This document shows, piece after piece, positions 54,274-61,271 of a stretch of DNA of 64,000 nt. Below the pieces are notes generated by a model. That model was not told the DNA's origin. It did no database searches and saw nothing but the letters and a program-made list of their open reading frames with translations. Position 1 is the stretch's first letter. Each line of letters starts with the position of its first letter. The translations under genes and the position numbers were made by a program. Where the stretch lies: positions 1 to 64,000 of the forward strand of contig JAFDVS010000019.1 of the NCBI GenBank assembly GCA_018268935.1. Direction: 5' to 3'. The DNA is from Acidobacteriota bacterium (lineage in GTDB: Bacteria > Acidobacteriota > Terriglobia > Bryobacterales > Bryobacteraceae).

Positions 54274-56283
54274 ATGCTTCCGTTCCTGTTTCTTTTCGCC
54301 ATAATCCCGGCCTTCGGCGGTGATTTCTTTCGCGACGATTTCTCGCGTTTTCCTCCTGGCGTGCTGTCAGCGCCAGTAGGGCAATTGAATGGAGCGATAC
54401 AGGAGTATCACTACATCGCCTATCGCGGAGTGCCCACCGCGCCGTGGCGCAACCCGATTGTGCACGAAGATGCCTGGCTGGCCGGTGATGAAGACGGCAA
54501 GACTTATCTGGAACAGCACACGATTGTCACCGACAACCGCTACCATCCGCTGTTCGTCACCGGCGACGAGGAATGGACCAACTACGCGGTGGAAGCGAAA
54601 GTGAGGCCCCTGTCCTACAAAGATATTGCGGGAATTGTGTTCCGTTACCGCACCTCCCGCCACTATTACCACTTCGTGTTGGAAAACGGATCGGCGGCCC
54701 GGCTCGCCTTGCGCTTGCCCGAAGACGAGCAGTTTCGCAAGAGCGCCTGGAAGGTGCTGGCCGCGAAACCATTCCCTTATGACGTGAAGCGCTGGTACAC
54801 CCTGCGGGTCGAAACCGCCGGTCCGCGTATCCGGGCGCTGATCGATGGACAGGTGGTGCTGGAAGCATCCGACGCTTCGATCCTGAAGGGACAGGCAGGA
54901 TTGACGGCGCGCCACCCGGCCCGGTTCACCGATTTCCGCGTTGCCATGGACGATGCCGCCCTCGCGGCGATGCAGTCGCGGGTCACAGCCCGCGAGACGG
55001 AGTTAGTGAAGCTGCGTTCCGCCAATCCGCAACCGGTGCTGTGGAAGCGCTTCGACACCAATGGCTGGGGCGCCGGCCGCAACGTGCGCTTCGGCGATCT
55101 GGACGGTGATGGCCGGCTGGATATGCTGTTTGCGCAGAACAATCCACGCGTGCGGGCGGACGGCTTTGACACCATCAGTTGCCTCACCGCCGTGACGCTG
55201 GAAGGGAAAATCCTGTGGCAGGTGGGGCGGCCGAATCCCGCCAGCGGACTGGTGACGAATGACACGCCGTTTCAGATCCACGACCTCGATGGCGATGGGA
55301 AGCAGGAAATCGTCCTGGTGCGCGATTTTCAGTTGCAGGTGCTCGACGGCCGCAGCGGAAAATTACTGCGTTGGGCCTGGATGCCCAAGGCCTTGCCCAA
55401 CAATCGCGATGAACTGCCCTATGAGCTGAACAGCGGCGACGCCATTGCGTTCGTCAATCTCACCGGAAAGGGTCCACGGGAGATTCTGATCAAGGACCGG
55501 TATCGCGGCTTCTGGGTGTATGACTCGCAGTTGAAATTCCTGTGGGAAGGCCGTGCGCAAACGGGGCACTATCCCTATCCATTCGATGTCGACGGCGATG
55601 GGAAGCAGGAATTCGTCATTGGCTACGGGCTCTGGAATCACTTGGGCAAAGCGCTGTGGGCACACGACGAAAAGATGAAGGATCATCCGGACGCCATCTC
55701 CATGGGAAACTACTCGGGCGATCCGAACGGTCCGGTGCGCGCTTACATCTGCGGCAGTGACGAAGGGCTGGTCGTGATCGGCAAGGAGGGGCAGATCTTC
55801 AAGCAACTGCGCATCGGGCACACACAGACGCAGAGCGTGGCCAAGTACCGCGATGACGTGAAGGGCTTGCAGTTGATGATCGCCAACTTCTGGCGTAACC
55901 CGGGGATCGTGACCGTGCTCGATGCGGACGCGCGCATCCTGGACCAGAAGGAGTTGACGCCCGGCTCGACACACCTTTCGCCGGTGAACTGGCGCGGGGA
56001 TGGGATTGAGTACGCATTGCTGTCGGGCAATATCCGCGAAGGCGGCATGGTGGACGGGCACTTGCGCCGCGTGGTGATGTTTCCTGACGATGGACATCCG
56101 GATCTCGCCTATCACGTGGCCGACGTCACCGGCGACCCGCGAGACGAGATTATCCTCTGGGATCGGAAGTCGGTCTGGATTTACACGCAGGATCGAGCAG
56201 CGGCGGTGAAACAGGTGTATAAACCTCGGCGCAATCCGGATTACAACGATTCGAATTATCGGGCCACGGTGTCTTTGCCGTAA
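54274..56283 (+). CDS. Secreted FG-GAP/propeller protein, rhamnogalacturonan-lyase (PL11)-like
   Basis: A 669-residue exported protein. Signal peptide MLPFLFLFAIIPAFGG, then an N-terminal concanavalin-like domain (about residues 20-235), then a propeller with calcium-binding FG-GAP motifs: FGDLDGDGRLDMLF, IHDLDGDGKQEIVL, FDVDGDGKQEFVI, VADVTGDPRDEIIL. The end NPDYNDSNYRATVSLP resembles the C-terminus of PL11 rhamnogalacturonan lyases. I chose ATG 54274 for its AGGA eight bases upstream; ATG 54265 is also in frame. Pectin degradation is possible, but catalytic residues cannot be assigned from sequence alone. Confidence 0.72.
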   Translation: MLPFLFLFAIIPAFGGDFFRDDFSRFPPGVLSAPVGQLNGAIQEYHYIAYRGVPTAPWRNPIVHEDAWLAGDEDGKTYLEQHTIVTDNRYHPLFVTGDEEWTNYAVEAKVRPLSYKDIAGIVFRYRTSRHYYHFVLENGSAARLALRLPEDEQFRKSAWKVLAAKPFPYDVKRWYTLRVETAGPRIRALIDGQVVLEASDASILKGQAGLTARHPARFTDFRVAMDDAALAAMQSRVTARETELVKLRSANPQPVLWKRFDTNGWGAGRNVRFGDLDGDGRLDMLFAQNNPRVRADGFDTISCLTAVTLEGKILWQVGRPNPASGLVTNDTPFQIHDLDGDGKQEIVLVRDFQLQVLDGRSGKLLRWAWMPKALPNNRDELPYELNSGDAIAFVNLTGKGPREILIKDRYRGFWVYDSQLKFLWEGRAQTGHYPYPFDVDGDGKQEFVIGYGLWNHLGKALWAHDEKMKDHPDAISMGNYSGDPNGPVRAYICGSDEGLVVIGKEGQIFKQLRIGHTQTQSVAKYRDDVKGLQLMIANFWRNPGIVTVLDADARILDQKELTPGSTHLSPVNWRGDGIEYALLSGNIREGGMVDGHLRRVVMFPDDGHPDLAYHVADVTGDPRDEIILWDRKSVWIYTQDRAAAVKQVYKPRRNPDYNDSNYRATVSLP

Positions 56284-56404
56284 TCGAGGGCCGGTGGAGG
56301 AAACTTAGAACTCTCTAAGGGCTCTCTGTGTGTCAAACAGGGGACATTACTATATATCAAATGGTTCTAGAACTCGGCATCATGAGGGTGTAGGGAGAAC
56401 TAAG

Positions 56405-56605
56405 ATGTCGAAAGTACTAGATACCTTGAAACACAGCCCAGCGGCATGCGCATTCTGTCTCGCTTTCGGTATCGGAGTGATGCTGAGTGTCGCCTATGTC
56501 GATCCCGGCGACAAAATGGCCATCACCATCCGGCAAGCGGTGGGAAGCGTCTTCCTCTTACTTCCCGGCTTGGCGCACAAGTTCTACGAAGCCGACTACG
56601 AATAG
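56405..56605 (+). CDS. Small inner-membrane protein
   Basis: A 66-residue protein with AGGGAG eight bases before the ATG. One or two hydrophobic segments are visible: AACAFCLAFGIGVMLSVAYV and AVGSVFLLLPGLAHKF. No known family. The gene overlaps the end of the convergent ECF sigma gene by 10 bases. Function unknown; a stress-response or membrane-sensing role is only a guess and I do not assign it. Confidence 0.55.
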   Translation: MSKVLDTLKHSPAACAFCLAFGIGVMLSVAYVDPGDKMAITIRQAVGSVFLLLPGLAHKFYEADYE

Positions 56606-57222
56606 CTCCGCGCGGCTTCCCCGGCGAGCGTCAGAAGCTCCCGTAACTTGATCATGCCCAGCCGGATACGGGTTTTTACCGTACCCAGCGGCTCCCCCAA
56701 AGCCTGCGCCAGTTCGGCGTGCGACATCCCATGAAAATAGGCGAGTTCCAGCGCCCGCCGCTGCTCCTCGGGCAGTTGCGCCAGGGCGCCCATCACGATG
56801 CGCCGCTGTTCGGCAGTGGCGCTCTGATCCTCCGGGCTGTCGTCGCCGGAGGGGGCATCGAAGTGAACCGGCATGGGATCCACATTCTTTTGGCGTGAAG
56901 CTCGGGCTCGAATCTTGTCCAGGGCCCGGGTGCGCGTCATGGTCATCAGCCACGCCGTTACCGTGCCGCGCGATGAGTCGAAGGTCTTCGCAATCCGCCA
57001 CGCCTGGTTGTAGACGTCGAGAGTTACCTCCTCGGCATCCTCCACATTGGAAAGCATCCGCATGGAGAGGCTGTAAACCAGGGAACTGGTTTCATCATAA
57101 AGAGATGCGAAGGCCTGTTGATCGCCGGCGGCAGCCTTCTCAAGCAGTGCAGTCCACACGGATTCCCTGGGCAACCGGCGGAAAGACGAGTTGCGGTCAG
57201 GGGGAACAGCCGGTTCAAGCAT
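56596..57222 (-). CDS. ECF-family sigma factor (SigK-like)
   Basis: A 208-residue sigma factor. Region 2 is FASLYDETSSLVYSLSMRML then AEEVTLDVYNQAWRIAKTFD; AWLMTMTRTRALDKIRAR continues it. Region 4 is LPEEQRRALELAYFHGMSHA with helix-turn-helix ELAQALGEPLGTVKTRIRLG. This pattern resembles the SigK/ECF19 group, usually paired with an anti-sigma RskA, but no anti-sigma gene lies downstream here; a small unknown membrane gene on the other strand is the only neighbour. Confidence 0.88.
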   Translation of the reverse strand: MLEPAVPPDRNSSFRRLPRESVWTALLEKAAAGDQQAFASLYDETSSLVYSLSMRMLSNVEDAEEVTLDVYNQAWRIAKTFDSSRGTVTAWLMTMTRTRALDKIRARASRQKNVDPMPVHFDAPSGDDSPEDQSATAEQRRIVMGALAQLPEEQRRALELAYFHGMSHAELAQALGEPLGTVKTRIRLGMIKLRELLTLAGEAARSYS

Positions 57223-57261
57223 CAGAAAAACCAGCTTAACAAAGGCAAAGGGTGAGTTGCG

Positions 57262-58050
57262 TTACTTTCGGCCGGCTGGTTCCTCGGTCAATCCTGCGTG
57301 ATTCAGGATCACGATATCGACACGGCGGTTGCGGGCCCGGCCTTCCGGCGTGTCATTCGACTCCACGGGAACAACGTCCGCATAGCCGGCCACAGAGAAC
57401 TTGGAGCGTTCAATGCCGAAGTGCCGGGTAAACAGTTGCAGCATGGCGATGGAGCGCGCCGCCGAGAGATCCCAATTGCTGGCAAAGCGGTCATTATGTA
57501 TGGGAACAGAGTCGGTGTGCCCCTCCAGCCGCACCGGATTGGGAAGAAGGCGGATGGATTCGGCAATCTTCGCGATGGACTCAAAGGCGCCCTCATCGAT
57601 AGTGCTGTCGCCCGATGGGAAGAAGGCGGCCTCCTGCAGGCTAACCACCAGACCGCGTGCGCCCATATGGACGGTCACCTTGCCAGTGGCAATCTCCTGC
57701 TTCAATTGTTCGTTCAGAAACAGTTGGGAGGGCAGCAATTCGGCCAGCCGCGGATCCTTCGAACCTTTTTCCACGGCCTTGGTGGCGCCGCCAGGGCCGC
57801 GCATCATCGCGTTTCCAACACCCTTGTTGCCCACCGTCCCACCGAGAATACCGGACATGGCGGCGGCAAACTCATTTTCTTCGAGGGCCCGTTTCACCGA
57901 CTCCGACACTTGCGCCGCTTTCCCCTTGTCGGTTTGCGAGCTGGCGAACATCACCACAAAGAAGGCAAACAGCAAGGTAATGAAGTCGGCATAGGAGACG
58001 AGCCAGCGCTCATGATTGGCGTGTTCTTCAGGCCGCTTTTTCCGGGCCAT
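57262..58050 (-). CDS. motB: Flagellar motor stator protein MotB (OmpA-domain)
   Basis: A 262-residue stator subunit that anchors the motor to peptidoglycan. The N-terminal helix WLVSYADFITLLFAFFVVMF has the proton-binding Asp (D22). The C-terminal OmpA/MotB domain carries VRLEGHTDSVP and NWDLSAARSIAMLQLF, and GYADVVPVESNDTPEGRARNRRVDIVIL. It follows motA with a 23-base overlap. A TolR/ExbD-type role is unlikely given the OmpA domain. Confidence 0.92.
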   Translation of the reverse strand: MARKKRPEEHANHERWLVSYADFITLLFAFFVVMFASSQTDKGKAAQVSESVKRALEENEFAAAMSGILGGTVGNKGVGNAMMRGPGGATKAVEKGSKDPRLAELLPSQLFLNEQLKQEIATGKVTVHMGARGLVVSLQEAAFFPSGDSTIDEGAFESIAKIAESIRLLPNPVRLEGHTDSVPIHNDRFASNWDLSAARSIAMLQLFTRHFGIERSKFSVAGYADVVPVESNDTPEGRARNRRVDIVILNHAGLTEEPAGRK

Positions 58051-58849
58051 TGGCAGACTCCTTTTTATTGCTGGCTTCTGGTTGCCCTTCGGCGTAAGCT
58101 TCCAGCTTCATGCGAATCAGTTTGGGGTTGAGGCCTTCCACGATGCCGCTCACTCCTTCCACAATCAGCTCCTTGAGCCGTAGTTCCTCGTGCACACGGG
58201 CCTTGATCTTGCCGGCAATGGGAAGCAGGAACAGGTTCGCAATGCCGACGCCGTAGACCGTGGCAACGAAGGCCACGGCGATGCCATGGCCGACTTCGTC
58301 AATGTTGGCAAGGTTCTTCATCACCTGAATGAGCCCCATGACAGCGCCGATGATGCCAACGGTGGGCGCATATCCTCCAGCCTGCTCGAAGACTTTGGCT
58401 TCGGCGTTGGCGCGGTGCTCAATCATGTCGATTTCGAGCTCCATCATTTTGCGCAGTTCCTGCAGGTCGGTGCCGTCAACAGCGAGTGTGAGCGCCTTGC
58501 GCAAAAAGGGATCCTGAATTTCGGCCGCTTCCTGCTCCAGCGAAACAATGCCTTGCTTGCGCGCTTTGGAAGCGTACTCGATGATGGATTCGATCACCGT
58601 TTGCGGGGAATCGGTGCGCTCCAGAAAGACATGGACGCAACGCTTCATGGCGGCGATGAAGGTATGCATCGGGGAGTTGAGCATCGTGGCGCCAAAGGTG
58701 CCGCCGAGCACTATGATGGCTGCCGTATATTGCGCAATGTCCTTGATGCTGCCGCCTTCCAGCATCAGGCCGCCAATTATGGCGCCAAAGGCCAGGACGA
58801 CGCCGACCCAGGACGCGAGATCGGGTTTCAGGCCGTTTTTCGCTGCCAT
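58028..58849 (-). CDS. motA: Flagellar motor stator protein MotA
   Basis: A 273-residue membrane protein with four helices. Segments FGAIIGGLMLEGGSIKDI and IIVLGGTFGATMLN form helices 1-2, and the MotA signature AGGYAPTVGIIGAVMGLIQVM with the conserved Pro lies near residue 155, followed by the helix 4 region GIAVAFVATVYGVGIANLFL. The cytoplasmic loop carries the charged residues that contact FliG. The ATG at 58849 opens MAAKNGLKPDLASWVG; a longer frame upstream overlaps the FlbD-like gene and is less likely. Confidence 0.93.
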   Translation of the reverse strand: MAAKNGLKPDLASWVGVVLAFGAIIGGLMLEGGSIKDIAQYTAAIIVLGGTFGATMLNSPMHTFIAAMKRCVHVFLERTDSPQTVIESIIEYASKARKQGIVSLEQEAAEIQDPFLRKALTLAVDGTDLQELRKMMELEIDMIEHRANAEAKVFEQAGGYAPTVGIIGAVMGLIQVMKNLANIDEVGHGIAVAFVATVYGVGIANLFLLPIAGKIKARVHEELRLKELIVEGVSGIVEGLNPKLIRMKLEAYAEGQPEASNKKESANGPEKAA

Positions 58850-58862
58850 TGCCGACTCCGCG

Positions 58863-59081
58863 TCATTCCGTCTTCTCGGGCTGCGGGACTCGTTCGGAGT
58901 GCTGCGCAACCAAGCGCCGGTACTCGATCACCCGCTCCACCACGACTTCGGCCTTCTCGAGGACAACGAGCTTCTGACCGGTCGTGAGGCTGATCACCGT
59001 GTCCGGCGTCACTTCAATGTGCTCGATCAGGTCCGAGTTGAGGAAGATGGGAACGTGATTGAGCCGTGTCAGCCGGATCAT
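58863..59081 (-). CDS. flbD: FlbD-like flagellar protein
   Basis: A 72-residue protein whose N-terminus MIRLTRLNHVPIFLNSDLIE and the TTGQKLVVLEKAEVVVERV segment match the small FlbD family, normally placed just before motA. It precedes motA by 13 bases in one operon, the classical flbD-motA-motB order. A longer frame extends upstream to 59225, but the sequence there does not fit the family. Function of FlbD proteins is poorly known. Confidence 0.85.
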   Translation of the reverse strand: MIRLTRLNHVPIFLNSDLIEHIEVTPDTVISLTTGQKLVVLEKAEVVVERVIEYRRLVAQHSERVPQPEKTE

Positions 59082-59142
59082 TGGGGCAATGCCTATAACG
59101 AACTTATCGGTATAGGTGGGACGACAATGAGTAGGAGTGGCC

Positions 59143-60303
59143 TTAGGCGATAGCGTAGGGTGATTTCCCGTTTTCCGCCAACACCGGCAACAACCTTTCC
59201 AGCACTTCCATCGCTTCATCCACATGCGCCCGCGTCGCGATGTAGGGCGGCAGGAACCGCAGCACCGTCTGATGCGTGCAGTTGATCATCAACCCTTCCT
59301 CCAACGCTCTCGCCACAATCGGCTCCCCCGGCTGTTCCAGCGCAATGCCTGCCATCATCCCTTCCCCGCGCACCGTCCCCAACTCCGCCAGACGCCGATG
59401 CAGATAGGCTCCCGTCTGACGAATGTGCGGCAGTAGTTGCTCGACCTCATCCAGCACCTCCAGCGCCACACGGCAAACCAGCGGCCCACCGCCAAACGTG
59501 GATCCATGCTGGCCCCTGGGCAGCGCCGTGGCGGCTGTCTCATTGAACAACGTGGCCCCTATCGGAAGGCCCGCGGCGAGCGGCTTGGCCGTCACCACGA
59601 TGTCCGGGATCAACCCGCCAAACCGCTGATAGGCAAAATAGTGGCCGGTACGGCCCAGCCCGCACTGCGTTTCATCGGCAATCCACAACGCCCGCGCCGC
59701 GTCGGCCAGTCGCCGCACCTCACGCAGAAACCGTTCTTCGAGCACATGCACTCCGCCTTCGCCCTGAATGGGTTCGAGGAGGATGGCGGCCGTTTCTTCA
59801 CTCACCGCCGCACGCAGGGCCGCGATATCGTTGGCGGGGATGAATCGCACTTCCGGAAGCAGCGGACCGAAGGCGCGCCGGTATTCGGGACGCCCCGTGA
59901 CGGAGAGCGCTCCGCACGTACGCCCATGGAACGAATTCTCCAATGCTACCAGTTGAACCTTGCCATGATGCTGGCGTAGTCCGTGAGCGCGAGCCGCTTT
60001 GATCGCTGTCTCCACGGCCTCCGCTCCGCTGTTGGAAAAGAACGCGTGCGAGAGTCCGCTCCAGGCGGCCAGCCTCCTGGCCAGTGGAGCCTGGTAGTCG
60101 TGATGGTACAGATTCGACGTGTGGATGACCCGCGCCGCCTGATTGGTGATGGCGCGCACAATGCGTGGATGCGCGTGGCCAAGCGCATTGACGCCTACGC
60201 CCGAGATGAAATCGAGATAGCGGCGGCCGTTGGTGTCAAAGAGATAGCAGCCTTCGCCGCGATGAATGGTGAGGGCGGGACGGGTATACACGGGAAGCAA
60301 CAT
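59143..60303 (-). CDS. argD: Acetylornithine/succinylornithine aminotransferase
   Basis: Class III PLP aminotransferase of 386 residues, the length usual for ArgD. SNSGAEAVETAIKAARAHGL and ALENSFHGRTCGALSVTG bind PLP, the DETQCGLGRTGHYFA motif holds the Asp, and the Lys is in VVTAKPLAAGLPIGA. Converts N-acetylglutamate semialdehyde to N-acetylornithine in arginine synthesis. It is distinct from the cysteine-insert aminotransferase 5 kb away. It stands divergent from a LysR regulator, 71 bases apart, and other arg genes are not near. Confidence 0.92.
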   Translation of the reverse strand: MLLPVYTRPALTIHRGEGCYLFDTNGRRYLDFISGVGVNALGHAHPRIVRAITNQAARVIHTSNLYHHDYQAPLARRLAAWSGLSHAFFSNSGAEAVETAIKAARAHGLRQHHGKVQLVALENSFHGRTCGALSVTGRPEYRRAFGPLLPEVRFIPANDIAALRAAVSEETAAILLEPIQGEGGVHVLEERFLREVRRLADAARALWIADETQCGLGRTGHYFAYQRFGGLIPDIVVTAKPLAAGLPIGATLFNETAATALPRGQHGSTFGGGPLVCRVALEVLDEVEQLLPHIRQTGAYLHRRLAELGTVRGEGMMAGIALEQPGEPIVARALEEGLMINCTHQTVLRFLPPYIATRAHVDEAMEVLERLLPVLAENGKSPYAIA

Positions 60304-60358
60304 GGCTTGATGGTACGGCCAGGGCCACTCATTCGTCCAATATAATTATGTAGCAGTA

Positions 60359-60378
60359 TTGATATGATCTTGATATGA
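60359..60378. repeat. Tandem 9-bp direct repeat, one helical turn apart, at the LysR start
   Basis: TTGATATGA occurs at 60359-60367 and again at 60370-60378, with an 11-base period. The second copy contains the LysR ATG (60375). Being on one face of the helix and lying between the divergent argD and LysR genes, it is a candidate binding site for autoregulation, near possible -10 boxes (TATAAT at 60341-60346). Confidence 0.45.
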
Positions 60379-61271
60379 ATAGAGACGCCGGTCTCGGAGT
60401 GGAGCTGACCCATCTGCGCTACTTCGTCACCGTGGCCGAAGAACTGCATTTCGGCCGCGCCGCGGAGAAGCTGGCGATATCGCAGCCGCCGCTGACACAG
60501 CAGATCCAAAGGCTGGAACAACGCATCGGCTACGCTCTGTTCGCCCGCTCCACACGCCGTACGCAGTTGACCGACGCAGGCGCGGCATTGCTGCCATTGG
60601 CGCGGGCTGCACTGGATCAGGTGGAGCGTGCACTTGCCGCTGCCCAGGCAGCGGGCCGCGGAGAAACGGGAAACCTCGTCATCGCAACCCCTCCCTCCGT
60701 GATGCTCGGCGCCCTGCCTCGCGTCATCCGCTGGTTCCGCAAGGCGCTGCCGCAGGTGGAACTGAGCCTTCGCGAGATGTCGACCGCGGCCATCGGCGAC
60801 GCGTTGCGGGAAGGCACCGCGGATATCGGCTTCCTGCGCTGCGAATCGGCGCCGGATGGGTTGCGCGAGTTGCACCGCTACCGGGAGGGAGTGGCCGTGA
60901 TTCTCCCGCGCCAGCACCGGCTGGCCGCATCGCGCCGCGTGCGCCTTGCTGCCCTCCACAAAGATCCGTTCGTCTTCTTCCCGCGGCGATTGGGCTCGAG
61001 TTTCTATGACGAACTGATGGCCTGCTGCCGCCAGGCCGGCTTCGAGCCGCGCATCGTGCAGGAGGCGACGCAGTGGCCAACCGTGGTGGCGCTCGTCGAG
61101 GCGGGAATGGGAGTAACCATCGCCCCCGCATCGGTGGCAAGACTGGCCGCACGCAAGTGCGTCATTTCCATGCTTCCGGGGGTGACCACAACCGTTCTGG
61201 TGGCCTCAGGACTTCAGGACTTGCACGGAGCCGGCCGGCGCTTTCTCGATGGTTGCGCGGGGCGGCTGTAG
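60375..61271 (+). CDS. LysR-family transcriptional regulator
   Basis: A 298-residue regulator. The winged helix-turn-helix is plain: [20 protein letters not shown] then [20 protein letters not shown]. The C-terminal effector domain starts near residue 95 with [20 protein letters not shown]. It belongs to the type with an [12 protein letters not shown]-terminus seen in CatR/BenM-like members. Divergent from argD, which may be its target. The last 66 bases overlap the end of the convergent hybrid histidine kinase. Confidence 0.92.
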   Translation: MNRDAGLGVELTHLRYFVTVAEELHFGRAAEKLAISQPPLTQQIQRLEQRIGYALFARSTRRTQLTDAGAALLPLARAALDQVERALAAAQAAGRGETGNLVIATPPSVMLGALPRVIRWFRKALPQVELSLREMSTAAIGDALREGTADIGFLRCESAPDGLRELHRYREGVAVILPRQHRLAASRRVRLAALHKDPFVFFPRRLGSSFYDELMACCRQAGFEPRIVQEATQWPTVVALVEAGMGVTIAPASVARLAARKCVISMLPGVTTTVLVASGLQDLHGAGRRFLDGCAGRL

